A stretch of 64,000 nucleotides of DNA from Promicromonospora panici (GCF_900608595.1 NZ_UWYY01000016.1:123117-187116), one strand, 5' to 3'; shown: positions 16,827 through 25,868, counted from the stretch's first letter. Notes: a model not told the origin generated them from the sequence alone. Numbers and translations are program-made.

Positions 16827-18236
16827 ATGTCCACCTCAGCACCGCCGCCTCCCTCAGCAGTGTCCGGCCCTGCGGCCGGTTCGACGTCCACCGCCCCCGA
16901 CCGGCTGACCGCGAAGGCGATCCTCGGCTACGGCGCGGGCGACTTCGCCAACAATCTCGCGTTCGCCACGGCCGGCGCCTTTCTGCTGATCTACTACACC
17001 GACGTCGCGGGGATCAGCGCTGCCGCGGCCGGCACCTTGCTGCTGGTCGTGCGCGTCTTCGACGCGTTCGCCGACATCCTCGCCGGCCGCATCGTGGACC
17101 GGACCTACAGCAAGCGCCTGGGCAAGTTCCGCCCGTTCCTGCTGTTCGGCAGCGTCCCGCTGCTCGGCCTGAGCGTGGCGACGTTCGCCGTCCCGCAGAT
17201 CGGGCACACCGGGATGCTCGTCTACGCCTACCTCACGTACGCCGCGCTCGGCCTGGCCTACAGCCTGGTCAACATCCCCTACGGCTCACTGGCCGGCGCC
17301 ATGACCCAGGTACCCAGCGAGCGAGCGAAGCTGGCCAGCGCGCGCAGCGTCGGCGGCTCGATCGTCAGTGCCGGCCTGGGCATCGTCATCGCGCCGCGGC
17401 TCGTGCCCGGGGCCGACCTGCAGACCGTGTTCACCGTCGCCACCCTGTGCTTCATGGTCGTGGGCACCGCCTGCTACCTGTTCACGTTCTTCACCTGCCG
17501 CGAACGGGTGCAGCGCGAGGTCACCAACGTCTCGCTGCGGCAGAGCTTCACGACGCTCAAGGGCAACCGCCCCCTGCTCATGCTGTGCGTCAGCTCGGTG
17601 CTGTTCATCACCGGTGGGCTGTCCCTGAACACGCTGCAGCTCTACTACGTACGCGACGTGCTGCACGCGCTGAACCTGTACCCGGTGCTGTCCACGATCC
17701 AGCTCGTCGCGACGTTCGTGCTCGCCCCGGCGATCCCGTTGCTGGTGCGCCGGTTCGGCAAGCGCACCGCGTACATGGGCGGCTCGGTCGTGACGGCGCT
17801 CGGCGGTCTGATCGTCGCGCTGTCACCCACGGGCGCTGTCGTCGCGCTGCCGTTCACCGGCCTGGTCCTGGGCATGCTCGGCTTCCTGCTGGTCAACATG
17901 CTCGTCTGGGCCCTCGAAGCGGACACGGTCGAGTACGGCGAGTGGCGGACCGGCGTGCGGACCGAGGGCATCACCTACGCGCTGTTCTCCTTCACCCGGA
18001 AGACCGGCCAGGCGATCGGCGGCGCGGTGGGGGCCTATGCGCTGGCCCTCGGCGGCTATGCGGCCGGAGCCGCTCAGCAGACCGAGGCCGCCCTCTGGGG
18101 CATCCGGGTCGGCACCGGGATCGTCCCGGCCGCCTGCGCGCTCGCCGCCGCGCTGATCATGTTCGCCTATCCCCTGACCGACGCCCGCCATGCCGAGATC
18201 GTGGCCGAGATCGCCGAGCGTCGAACGAGACGCTGA
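16827..18236 (+). CDS. GPH-family sugar:cation symporter
   Basis: 469 residues, about twelve membrane segments. GPH marks: LGYGAGDFANNLAFATAGAFLL at the start, RVFDAFADILAGRIVDRT in the first loop, and GKFRPFLLFG. UidB, MelB and XynB belong to this family. AAAGGAG lies upstream. Following a beta-glucuronidase it most probably imports glucuronides. Its last codons (ERRTRR then stop) lie inside direct-repeat copy B. Confidence 0.9.
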   Translation: MSTSAPPPPSAVSGPAAGSTSTAPDRLTAKAILGYGAGDFANNLAFATAGAFLLIYYTDVAGISAAAAGTLLLVVRVFDAFADILAGRIVDRTYSKRLGKFRPFLLFGSVPLLGLSVATFAVPQIGHTGMLVYAYLTYAALGLAYSLVNIPYGSLAGAMTQVPSERAKLASARSVGGSIVSAGLGIVIAPRLVPGADLQTVFTVATLCFMVVGTACYLFTFFTCRERVQREVTNVSLRQSFTTLKGNRPLLMLCVSSVLFITGGLSLNTLQLYYVRDVLHALNLYPVLSTIQLVATFVLAPAIPLLVRRFGKRTAYMGGSVVTALGGLIVALSPTGAVVALPFTGLVLGMLGFLLVNMLVWALEADTVEYGEWRTGVRTEGITYALFSFTRKTGQAIGGAVGAYALALGGYAAGAAQQTEAALWGIRVGTGIVPAACALAAALIMFAYPLTDARHAEIVAEIAERRTRR

Positions 18237-18273
18237 ATGTCGGGGTCCGAACACTCAAGACGTGGCAGAAAGA
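18221..18273 (+). repeat. Imperfect direct repeat, copy B
   Basis: TCGAACGAGACGCT identical to copy A, then 16 diverged bases, then ACACTCAAGACGTGGCAGAA, differing from copy A at three positions, with no gap. It overlaps the symporter stop codon. Confidence 0.7.
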
Positions 18274-18324
18274 TCGCCCTTTCCCGGGGTGGTGCGGCGG
18301 ACCAGGCAGGCGGACCGTGGGGAG

Positions 18325-19404
18325 ATGGATCCCAGCACCGACACCGCTTCCGCCGATGCAGTCGCCCAACGCCTCCTCGGCGCCGTCCTCGGCCACGTCG
18401 ACCTGATGTCGACGTTCCTGGGCGATCGCCTGGGCTGGTACCGCTCACTGGCCGATGACGGTCCCGCGACGCCGCCCCAGCTGGCCGAACGCACCGGCAC
18501 GGACGCGCGCTACGCCCGCGAATGGCTGGAACAACAAGCCGTCACCGGCCTGCTGCACCTCGACTCGGACGGCGCCGCCGACGAACGCGTCTTCAGCATC
18601 CCACCAGCCACCGCGGAGGTGCTGACCGACCAGCACAGCCTCAACTATCTGGCTCCCATCAGCCGGCTGTTCGGCGCGGTCGGCCCCGCCCTCCCCCGGC
18701 TGCTCGAGGCTTACCGCACCGGCGACGGTGTGAGCTGGGACGAGCTCGGCGATGACGCGCGCGAGGGACAGGCGGACGCGAACCGGCCGTGGTTCGAGCA
18801 CCGGCTGGCCGACGCGCTCGCCGGCGTCGAGGACGTGCACGGGCTGCTCGCGCGTCCCGGCGTCCGCGTCCTCGACGTCGGCTTCGGTGGTGGCTGGTCG
18901 AGCATCGCACTGGCCCGGGCGTACCCCGCCGCCACGGTCGACGGGATCGACATCGATGAACCATCGGTATCGATGGCCACCGAGAACGCCCGGGCCGCCG
19001 GCGTCGCCGACCGGGTCCGGTTCTCCCACGGTGACGCGGCCGATCTCCCGGCCGATCGTTATGACGCGGCCTTCGCCTTCGAGTGCGTCCACGACATGCC
19101 CCGGCCGGTCGAGGTGCTCACCGCCGTCCGGAAGTCGCTGAGGCCCGGCGCTCCGCTGATCGTGATGGACGAGGCGGTGGCCGACTCGTTCGCGGCGGAC
19201 GGCGACGAGGTCGAGCGCCTGATGTACGGCTACAGCGTCTTCATCTGCCTGCCCGACGGCCGCTCCAGCCAGCCGAGCGTGGCCACCGGAACGGTGATGC
19301 GCCCATCCCGCCTGCACGAGTACGCCGAGGCCGCCGGCTTCGGCGAGTTCGAGGTCCTGCCGATCACAGACTTCTCGTTCTTCCGCTTCTACCGCCTCAG
19401 GTGA
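18325..19404 (+). CDS. Class I SAM-dependent methyltransferase
   Basis: 359 residues. An N-terminal winged-helix/dimerisation region (QLAERTGTDARYAREWLEQQ) precedes a Rossmann methyltransferase domain: motif I VLDVGFGGGWSSIALA near 180, then DGIDIDEPSV and a FECVHDMPRP segment. The layout resembles O-methyltransferases of natural-product pathways and Rv-type two-domain methyltransferases. The start is uncertain because the GGGGAG is nearly adjacent to the ATG. Substrate unknown. No pathway partner is nearby. Confidence 0.8.
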   Translation: MDPSTDTASADAVAQRLLGAVLGHVDLMSTFLGDRLGWYRSLADDGPATPPQLAERTGTDARYAREWLEQQAVTGLLHLDSDGAADERVFSIPPATAEVLTDQHSLNYLAPISRLFGAVGPALPRLLEAYRTGDGVSWDELGDDAREGQADANRPWFEHRLADALAGVEDVHGLLARPGVRVLDVGFGGGWSSIALARAYPAATVDGIDIDEPSVSMATENARAAGVADRVRFSHGDAADLPADRYDAAFAFECVHDMPRPVEVLTAVRKSLRPGAPLIVMDEAVADSFAADGDEVERLMYGYSVFICLPDGRSSQPSVATGTVMRPSRLHEYAEAAGFGEFEVLPITDFSFFRFYRLR

Positions 19405-19627
19405 GACCGTCTACCGGCTGTCGCGCTTGCTCTGACGAGGATCCCCAGCAGGCCGGGCACTTGCTCCTGGGGCGGGACGTCCGTCCCGGACTTCTCGGAG
19501 GCGGCCGACGTCAGTGCCCGGCCGGCTGAAGCCTTGTACCGGGCTGAACCGTGGTCGCCGGGATGGAACCCAGGGCGGCCCTCCGCATCGTGGCCGACCT
19601 GTTGAACGCAGTCGCCTGACCGATCGC

Positions 19628-19641
19628 AAACCGATCGGTTT
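19628..19641. promoter_or_regulatory. TetR operator, copy 1
   Basis: Perfect palindrome AAACCGATCGGTTT followed by CCGATTGG. A near-identical sequence stands before the SDR gene at 21594. TAAACT at 19661-19666 would be the -10 of the TetR gene, giving a transcription start at its ATG (leaderless). Confidence 0.75.
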
Positions 19642-19672
19642 CCGATTGGCGACGCCGGACTAAACTCGCCGC

Positions 19673-20242
19673 ATGACCACGGAGGCGAAGACGAGCCCGC
19701 GAGAGCGGCTGCTGGATGCGGCGGCGGCGCTCACCTACCGCGAGGGCGTCGGCGTCGGCATCCAGGCGTTGTGCCAGGCGGCGGGAGTGTCCAAGCGCTC
19801 CCTCTACCAGCTGTTCGAGAGCAAGGACGAGCTGCTGGCGGCGAGCCTGGAGCGGGGCGCACCCGCCTACAAGGCATGGCTGCTGCCCCCGGTGGACGAC
19901 GACCGGTCGCCGCGCGAGCGAATCCTGCACGTCTTCGCGCAGATCGAGTCGCAGGCCGGTGCGCCCGACTTCCACGGCTGTCGATACCTTGCCATCCAGA
20001 TCGAGCTCAAGAACACCGCCCATCCCGCGAGCCGGGTGGCCCGCGGCGTGAAGGAGGACCTGGCAAGGTTCTTTCGCGCCGAGGCCCAGCAGGGCGGGGC
20101 AGACGACCCCGACCTGCTGGCCCGGCAGCTCCTGCTGGTCTTCGACGGCGCCAGCGCCCGGGCGGGGATCGAAGCCGACGACCTGGCCGGACTCATCTCA
20201 CCGACCGTGGACGCACTTCTCGACAGGGGAGGCGTTCGCTGA
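19673..20242 (+). CDS. TetR-family regulator
   Basis: 189 residues. HTH: GVGIQALCQAAGVSKRSLYQLFESKDELL at about 27-55. The C-terminal part matches the TetR_C type seen in regulators of SDR genes (HGCRYLAIQIELKN). It is likely leaderless, autoregulated through the palindrome upstream, and acts on the SDR gene through the second copy. It converges with the Roadblock gene, three bases apart. Confidence 0.9.
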   Translation: MTTEAKTSPRERLLDAAAALTYREGVGVGIQALCQAAGVSKRSLYQLFESKDELLAASLERGAPAYKAWLLPPVDDDRSPRERILHVFAQIESQAGAPDFHGCRYLAIQIELKNTAHPASRVARGVKEDLARFFRAEAQQGGADDPDLLARQLLLVFDGASARAGIEADDLAGLISPTVDALLDRGGVR

Positions 20243-20245
20243 CCC

Positions 20246-20695
20246 TCAGCGCGGCGCGACGCCCCGGGCCGGCCCGTCCGCGGGCAGGTTGCCCCGCATC
20301 TCGGAGATGAGCTGCGGGGTGAGCGTGGCTTCGGTTCGAGACACGAGGAGGGCCATCTCGTAGCCGACCAGACCGATGTCGCAGGTGGCCTCGGCGACCA
20401 CGCCGAGCACGGACCCGTTGGAGACGCTCATCAGGAACAGGAACCCGTTGTCCATCTCGATGATCGTCTGACGGACATTACCGCCGTTGAGCTGGCGCGA
20501 CGCCCCGCGGGTGAGGCTGGACATGCCCGAGACGATCGCCGCGAGCTGGTCGCCGCTGGTGCGGTCGAGCTGGTCGGACATCGCCATGAGCAGCCCGTCC
20601 GCCGACACGACCAGCGTGTGCCGGCTGCCCGGGACGGTGCGCACGAAGTTGTCGAGCAGCCACCCGAAATTCGTTGCTTCTGTACTGAGGGTCAC
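20246..20695 (-). CDS. Roadblock/LC7-domain protein
   Basis: 149 residues of one Roadblock/LC7 fold: VPGSRHTLVVSADGLLMAMS near the N-terminus and VVAEATCDIGLVGYEMALLV. These are MglB/CvnB-type partners of small GTPases in actinobacterial conservons. Here no GTPase, histidine-kinase or DUF742 gene follows. Instead it is coupled to the SDR gene by a four-base ATGA overlap. Its role in this pairing is unknown. Confidence 0.88.
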   Translation of the reverse strand: MTLSTEATNFGWLLDNFVRTVPGSRHTLVVSADGLLMAMSDQLDRTSGDQLAAIVSGMSSLTRGASRQLNGGNVRQTIIEMDNGFLFLMSVSNGSVLGVVAEATCDIGLVGYEMALLVSRTEATLTPQLISEMRGNLPADGPARGVAPR

Positions 20696-21549
20696 TCGTT
20701 GCTCCTCTGGTGCCCGCTTGCCCGTTGGTCGGGCTGAGCCGGCAGCTGGTTGTACGTGCGGATGGATCCGTAGAACATCTGTTCCGGAACGGCGCTGCGC
20801 AGCACGCTGATCCGTCCGACCGGCAGGGCCGCGACATATCGCGGCTTCGGGTCGACATCCGTCGCCGCGGCGACGACGGCCTTCGCGACGGTGCTGGAAG
20901 CGTCGCCGTCCGGCACCAGCGCCGCGGTGACCTGCTCAGCGATGCGTCGCTGCTTGTCGTAGCCCTGCAAGGGTGCGGCCGGCCGCGCCCGGGCCGCTCC
21001 GGAGTCGGCACCGGTCCCTCCGGGCTCGACGAGAAGGACCCTGACACCGTGCTCCCGTGCGTCATGGTCCACGGCCTCGGAGTACCCCTCGACCGCGTGC
21101 TTGGACGCGACATGAGCAGCCAGGTACGGCCCGGTGATGAGCCCCGAGATCGACGGGAGGTTGATGATGCGCCCGTTGCCGCGAGCTCGCATGTGCGGCA
21201 GGACGGCCTGCGTCATGCGGATGAGGCCCAGGAGGCTGCTGTCGAAGTCGCCCTGCGCCCGCGTGCCGGGGTCCCGATGAGCCACGCGTGCCGGGCCGAT
21301 GCCGGCGCTGTTCACCAGGACGTCGATCCGCCCCCATCGGTCCACGACCTGCTGGACGGCCGACGTGACGGCCGCATCGCCGGCCACGTCGAGATCGAGG
21401 AGGTCGACGCCGTCGGGCGGGCCGGCATGTGCGGCGTCGCAGCAGGTGCCCACCACGTGGAAACCGGCATCCACCAAGGCGAGCGAGCAGGCGCGCCCGA
21501 TGCCCGACGACGCGCCCGTCACCACGGCAACCGGCCGACGTGTGGCCAT
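20692..21549 (-). CDS. SDR-family protein lacking the catalytic Tyr
   Basis: 285 residues from the ATG at 21547-21549 (GAGGAG upstream). Cofactor motif TGASSGIG at 11-18 and VNSAG at 79-83. At the active site Ser133 and Lys150 are present, but the YxxxK tyrosine position is His146 (HVASK, codon CAT). Family enzymes need that Tyr as general base, so activity may be lost or changed; Tyr142 is close but out of register. It overlaps the Roadblock gene. The TetR operator copy sits 45 bases upstream. Confidence 0.85.
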   Translation of the reverse strand: MATRRPVAVVTGASSGIGRACSLALVDAGFHVVGTCCDAAHAGPPDGVDLLDLDVAGDAAVTSAVQQVVDRWGRIDVLVNSAGIGPARVAHRDPGTRAQGDFDSSLLGLIRMTQAVLPHMRARGNGRIINLPSISGLITGPYLAAHVASKHAVEGYSEAVDHDAREHGVRVLLVEPGGTGADSGAARARPAAPLQGYDKQRRIAEQVTAALVPDGDASSTVAKAVVAAATDVDPKPRYVAALPVGRISVLRSAVPEQMFYGSIRTYNQLPAQPDQRASGHQRSNE

Positions 21550-21593
21550 CCGAGCTCCTCGCCCCTGGAATCCGATCAACTCCGGCACACGGT

Positions 21594-21607
21594 AAACTGA
21601 TCGGTTT
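21594..21607. promoter_or_regulatory. TetR operator, copy 2
   Basis: AAACTGATCGGTTT followed by CCGAT; over these 19 bases it differs from copy 1 at one position. It lies upstream of the SDR-Roadblock pair. The stretch 21608-21731 shows nothing recognisable. Confidence 0.7.
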
Positions 21608-21731
21608 CCGATGGCAAATCCGCCGCGTGGGCCCGGCTCCCCGGATCGTGGCGTGGCGGATCAGGAACGTTCGTCCGACGAGCTTCTTGCGTCGGAGCCA
21701 GCCGGTGACCTCGCGAACCAGCAGAGAATGA

Positions 21732-21776
21732 GGCTGGGGATGTGCGGCCCGCCTGAGGCGGGCCGCACATCCCCAG
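21732..21776 (-). terminator. Terminator after the trimodular enzyme
   Basis: Perfect 21-bp arms (21732-21752, 21756-21776) around a TGA loop, 18 bases beyond the stop of the minus-strand gene. It reads GCTGGGGATGTGCGGCCCGC on the left arm. Confidence 0.85.
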
Positions 21777-21794
21777 CTGCACGTCAGCCTGCGG

Positions 21795-24700
21795 TCAGTC
21801 CTGGGTGTCGCGCAGGGTGTTCGCAACGACGGGTGCGTAGAACTCCTCGATGGCAGGGAAGTTCGGGTGGGTGCCCGTGGGGCGCAGGACTCCGTCCACT
21901 TCCCATGACCCGGTGGTGTCCGCCGTGCCCGGCAGCCCGCTCGCCTGCAGGGAGTCGAAGGAGTACTTGACCCGCTTCGTCACGTCAGTGGTGTCCAGCT
22001 TGGTGGAATAGACGTCGGCGACGGTGACTCCCCACTTCGCGCAGGCCGCCAGCTCGATCTCGCGAAGCGCCTCCTGTGTCTCGCTGTCACGAGCGCCCAG
22101 CCGGTGGACGGCCGTGTAGACGATGTCGGCTTCGGGGTACTTCTCCTTCATCCGCGCGATCAAGTTCTCGAAGGCACCCGCGAAGGTGCTGACATCGAGC
22201 TCGCTGTCGAAGCCGTCGCTGATGGCCCCGAGCTTGTCGAGAGTCGCGGGGTAGGCGTCGTTGGTGCCGCCGTCGAAGACGATGTAGTGGGGTTGCCCCG
22301 CCGGAGCGCTCGCCAGCTGGTTGACGATCGTGTTCGAGGAGGGGAGGACGGTTGCGCCGTTGACCGCCTTCTTCACCAGTGTCAGGCCTTCCTGCCTCGC
22401 CACGAAGTCGATGAAGCTGCCTGTGGGGTACCGGTGCCCGGCGACGATGCTGTCCCCGAACGCGTAGACGGTCTTGCCCGCCAGCATCGGGGACGGTGCG
22501 TCACCAGCGACCGTCAGCAGCACGTTGTCGACGGACTGTGCGTTGCTGTTCTCCTTGTACGCGCTCGTGGCCACCATTCGGTCCAGGCCCGTCGCCGTCA
22601 TGGGCTTGTTCGCGTTCTCCACCAGCACGTTCGTGCCGTCGAGAATCTGGTAGCTGATGGTCTTGTTCGCGAAGTCGGCTTGAAACCGCACCGTGTAGGT
22701 TTTACCCACCGTGATCGGCCGAGCGGTCCAGGTCGGCTCCACCCCGAACTTGGCATGGCTCGAGTCGGCGTCGGTCCCGGACGTGGAGTACCGCAGCTGG
22801 TTGTCGCCGGTCGTCTTGGTCGACCCCATGACCGCGAACACGAGCCGCCCGTACGGGTCGCGGAACTCTATGCCGCCCTTCGAGTTTCTGTCTCCCCGGT
22901 ACGTCCAGTCGAAGGTCAGGTCGACGGCCGACTGCCCGGAGACCTCCGGCCCGAACAGCTTGACGGCGGTGGTCTCGTTGCCCAGGTTGTTGTTGAGCTT
23001 GAGCTCGCCGTCGGAGACCCTCGCGTCCCGGCTGAAGCCGAAGGCGGGTGCCGCCGCGGCGGTCCCGAAGTCTTCGTCGATCAGCTTGGTCGCCGGCGGT
23101 ACCGGACCTCTGGTAACGACCCGCACTACGCCGAAGGCCGGCACGGTCACGACCGCGTCCGTCCCGCTCGTGGTGACGGTCGCGTCCGACTCTCTGGTCC
23201 ACTCGTTGTCGGTGACGTCGTTGGAGGGATCGTCATAGCTGCCGACCTGGGCAGAGGCGATCTCGCCGGCCATGTCGGAGAGCGTGAAGGTGGTTGCCTG
23301 AGCGCCCGCGTTCGCGAAGGCGAACTGGGTCGCGCTGCGCTCGATCGCGATGCCGGCGGTCTCGGCGCTCCATGTGCCGATCGTCAGGGGGTGGGATCGG
23401 AACGTCACGTCCATCGAGCGCAGCTGCGCCGTCACGTCGCGGCCGCTTCCGGCTCCCTGGCGCTCGTTCATATAGACCAGCTTCTTACCTGACAGGCCAT
23501 TCGGGCGCTTGGTCGCGACATCGTGGCCGATCTTCTTGAGCATCGTGTTGACGCCGGTCAGATAGTCGATCTTGAGCCGGTTCGCCGCGGAGGTGTCTCT
23601 CGATCCCGACGCGTCGAAGAAGGGCCCGTCGTAGGTGCAGTCGCCCACACCGTACTTGGTGGCCGGCGAGTTGAAGACGCCGTGCTCGTCGGCCCCGCAC
23701 AGCTCGTAGATGTTGTAGTAGCCACCGCCGGACAGGGTGGAGAGCAGCCCGTAGGGGACGGCGTACTGCCCGTCCTCAGCCCCGATCTCCATGATCATGG
23801 GAAGGTTGTGGCCGTAGGAGTAGTCGACTCCGTTCCACACCTTTGAGTGCCCGAAGGCGTACTGGTTGGCCCGGCTGGCACTGTAGGGGTCGACTCCGAT
23901 GAAGTCGAGGTACGACGTGCCGCCTGTCTCCTGGACCTTCTGGTTGTACTCCACGGCGCTGTAGCCACGCAGAGCATCGTTGGCCCGGGTCCAGACAGAG
24001 TAGTCGGACTCCTTCACGACCTTGCTCAGCTCGTTGTAGTAGTTCCACAGCACGTGGCGGTTGAACTCCTTGAACGTGTCGGCGCCGTTGTTCGCCGTCG
24101 ACTCCGTCGTGAACCCCTTGAAGTCCTTCCACGCCTCCAGAGCCATGTCGCTCTGGCTCACGTCGATCGACGTGCCGTTGATGGAACCGCTGCCCTCCAT
24201 GCTGAGGGTCATGGACTCGTTCGAGACCTGGACACCGACCGTGGTGTGCTTGCCGTTGTTCTCGTTGGCCTCCCACTCGGCGACATGGTCCATCACCTTC
24301 GCGAGTGCCGCGGCCTCGAGCTCCATCAGCTTCGGGTCGGTCTTGTCCAGCAGGTAGTCGTAGACGCCGTACATCTGGGACGTCTGGGCGGTCCGCTTCT
24401 TGAACAGCGGTGCGCCCGCGGGATGGTTGGGGTCGCAGGCGTTGAGCCTGGCCTTCTTCAGCTCCGTCATCTCGGCCCGGAACACAGGCTCGCTCGCGCA
24501 CGACGGCGTGCTCATGGTCTTGGCCACGGACTGGAAGACGTAGTAAGGAATGCGGTTGTCCATGGAGTTCGACGTCGTGTCGCCGCCGAACCACATGATC
24601 TCGAACTTGAGGTTGTTGTTCGACGCGTTGCGCATGGCCTCGTCGAGGTAGCTCCAGTCGAAGTTGCGCTCGTCCGCGCTGGACAGCACGAGCTGCGGCG

Positions 24701-25604
24701 GATAGGTGCCCGCGAGGCCGTCGATCGAGATCGGCACCTCGGACTCGGCGTCGAGCGGCGTGGCGGACTGGAGCAGCACGCTGACGGTCCGGTCGCCGTC
24801 GCCCTCGTACTGCGCCTTCACGAAGTCCGTGACGTCGAGGTCGTAATAGTTCGCCTTCTTGATGCGGTCCCACGACGGCGTGACGTCGAGCGGGGTCTGT
24901 TCCACACCGTCGATCGCCAGGTTCTGGCCGTCGTAGTCCGTGACACCGAGCGAGTCCCACGTGACATCTGAGTCGTCCCAGTCGTCGGCGAGGCCGTAGA
25001 CCTTGAGGTCATGGCTTCGGAACAGGTCCGCGCCATCGCCCTGAGGGTTGCCTTCGTTGTCGACGTAGATCCGCACCTTGGAGGCGGTCAGCTCGTAGTC
25101 GTAGTCGCTCGGGATCGTGAACTTCAGCAGCGCGAGCGACTGGTTGGCCTCGTCCGCGGAGTCGAAGGCAGTCCGGATGTTCCCGCCGGAGAACGTCTCG
25201 CCCGGGCTGCCCTTGACGACGTACGCGGCGTCCGAGGCGGGCACCGACTCGTCAGGCTGGACGAACAACCAGGGAACCTGGACGTTGATCGTGGTGAAGC
25301 CCAGGTCGCTGGCGGACTTGTAGAGGGACCGGGTCTTCTCGCTGTTGTAGGCGTACTCGGGGCCGAAGACAGCACCATTCTTGTCCACGCGAAGCTGGAC
25401 ACCGTTGAAGAAGAACGGCTTGCCATCGACCTCGAGTGCCTCGTCCCGCTCGTAGGTCCCGGTCGCGAGGCGTGAGACTGGTGCGTGCACTGGTTCCTCC
25501 CCCGTGGCAGCGCTCGTGGGGATCGGTGTCCCGCTCACGATCCCGCTGACTCCTATCGCGGTCCCGGCCAGCCCTGCTAGCCAGCGTCGGCGTTGGCTCA
25601 TCAT
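21795..25604 (-). CDS. Secreted trimodular glycosidase-esterase
   Basis: 1269 residues from the first ATG of an ATGATG pair behind AAAGGAG. A signal peptide (residues 1-33, with RRRWLAGLAG) is followed by a TIM barrel like GH35/GH42 or DUF4978 proteins. Strand FTTINVQVPWLFVQP (103-117) stops at a roughly 190-residue DNRLRE/CBM96-like beta domain (about 121-308), then the barrel resumes at NFDWSYLDEAMRNAS. Candidate acid/base Glu463 (VQVSNES), nucleophile Glu606 (MIMEIG). A beta-sandwich (about 840-1035) precedes an SGNH esterase: FGDS with Ser1052, GGTND at 1112-1116 and a late GTHPNF His. It probably removes galactosyl-type residues and acetyl groups from one polysaccharide (inference). Two AACGGTTCCA boxes lie upstream. 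Confidence 0.85.
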   Translation of the reverse strand: MMSQRRRWLAGLAGTAIGVSGIVSGTPIPTSAATGEEPVHAPVSRLATGTYERDEALEVDGKPFFFNGVQLRVDKNGAVFGPEYAYNSEKTRSLYKSASDLGFTTINVQVPWLFVQPDESVPASDAAYVVKGSPGETFSGGNIRTAFDSADEANQSLALLKFTIPSDYDYELTASKVRIYVDNEGNPQGDGADLFRSHDLKVYGLADDWDDSDVTWDSLGVTDYDGQNLAIDGVEQTPLDVTPSWDRIKKANYYDLDVTDFVKAQYEGDGDRTVSVLLQSATPLDAESEVPISIDGLAGTYPPQLVLSSADERNFDWSYLDEAMRNASNNNLKFEIMWFGGDTTSNSMDNRIPYYVFQSVAKTMSTPSCASEPVFRAEMTELKKARLNACDPNHPAGAPLFKKRTAQTSQMYGVYDYLLDKTDPKLMELEAAALAKVMDHVAEWEANENNGKHTTVGVQVSNESMTLSMEGSGSINGTSIDVSQSDMALEAWKDFKGFTTESTANNGADTFKEFNRHVLWNYYNELSKVVKESDYSVWTRANDALRGYSAVEYNQKVQETGGTSYLDFIGVDPYSASRANQYAFGHSKVWNGVDYSYGHNLPMIMEIGAEDGQYAVPYGLLSTLSGGGYYNIYELCGADEHGVFNSPATKYGVGDCTYDGPFFDASGSRDTSAANRLKIDYLTGVNTMLKKIGHDVATKRPNGLSGKKLVYMNERQGAGSGRDVTAQLRSMDVTFRSHPLTIGTWSAETAGIAIERSATQFAFANAGAQATTFTLSDMAGEIASAQVGSYDDPSNDVTDNEWTRESDATVTTSGTDAVVTVPAFGVVRVVTRGPVPPATKLIDEDFGTAAAAPAFGFSRDARVSDGELKLNNNLGNETTAVKLFGPEVSGQSAVDLTFDWTYRGDRNSKGGIEFRDPYGRLVFAVMGSTKTTGDNQLRYSTSGTDADSSHAKFGVEPTWTARPITVGKTYTVRFQADFANKTISYQILDGTNVLVENANKPMTATGLDRMVATSAYKENSNAQSVDNVLLTVAGDAPSPMLAGKTVYAFGDSIVAGHRYPTGSFIDFVARQEGLTLVKKAVNGATVLPSSNTIVNQLASAPAGQPHYIVFDGGTNDAYPATLDKLGAISDGFDSELDVSTFAGAFENLIARMKEKYPEADIVYTAVHRLGARDSETQEALREIELAACAKWGVTVADVYSTKLDTTDVTKRVKYSFDSLQASGLPGTADTTGSWEVDGVLRPTGTHPNFPAIEEFYAPVVANTLRDTQD

Positions 25605-25678
25605 CGGTGCTCCTTTGCACTTCTCCTGCTGCTTCCTCGCCAGCGGCCGCCGCTGGGCGCAGCGTCGCACAGTCTGCC

Positions 25679-25688
25679 AACGGTTCCA
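25679..25688. promoter_or_regulatory. LacI-type operator box 1
   Basis: AACGGTTCCA within TGCCAACGGTTCCA, a CG-centred half-palindromic site, 75 bases upstream of the trimodular enzyme gene. The same decamer occurs at 25791, 31410 and 31540. Confidence 0.6.
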
Positions 25689-25790
25689 GAGTCGGGTCAA
25701 GACCCGGTCGCCCTTGGCCACAAGCCATAGGAGCAGGCATATCTGGCAGTTCTCTAGCGTTTGCCGCATCGTTGGAACGACCAATGCGAT

Positions 25791-25800
25791 AACGGTTCCA
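25791..25800. promoter_or_regulatory. LacI-type operator box 2
   Basis: AACGGTTCCA, with a TCGTTGGAACGA palindrome at 25769-25780 just beside it. It stands between the trimodular enzyme and the LacI gene ending at 25869. Confidence 0.6.
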
Positions 25801-25868
25801 CACGTTGCCGACGGCCATGGCTGCCGCCGCCGGGGACGGATCGCCGTGACTTTCAGCGCTGCGCCGTA

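Noticed and set aside
14002..16842. A 946-residue minus-strand open frame
   Set aside because: It lies antisense to the beta-glucuronidase and runs out of frame across LacI; composition is that of a high-GC shadow.
13731..18273. CRISPR or integron array
   Set aside because: Only two repeat copies, 4.5 kb apart, with no spacers, cas genes or integron integrase.
20246..20695. A conservon (CvnA-D) locus
   Set aside because: Only the Roadblock member is present; no kinase-like, DUF742 or GTPase genes adjoin it.
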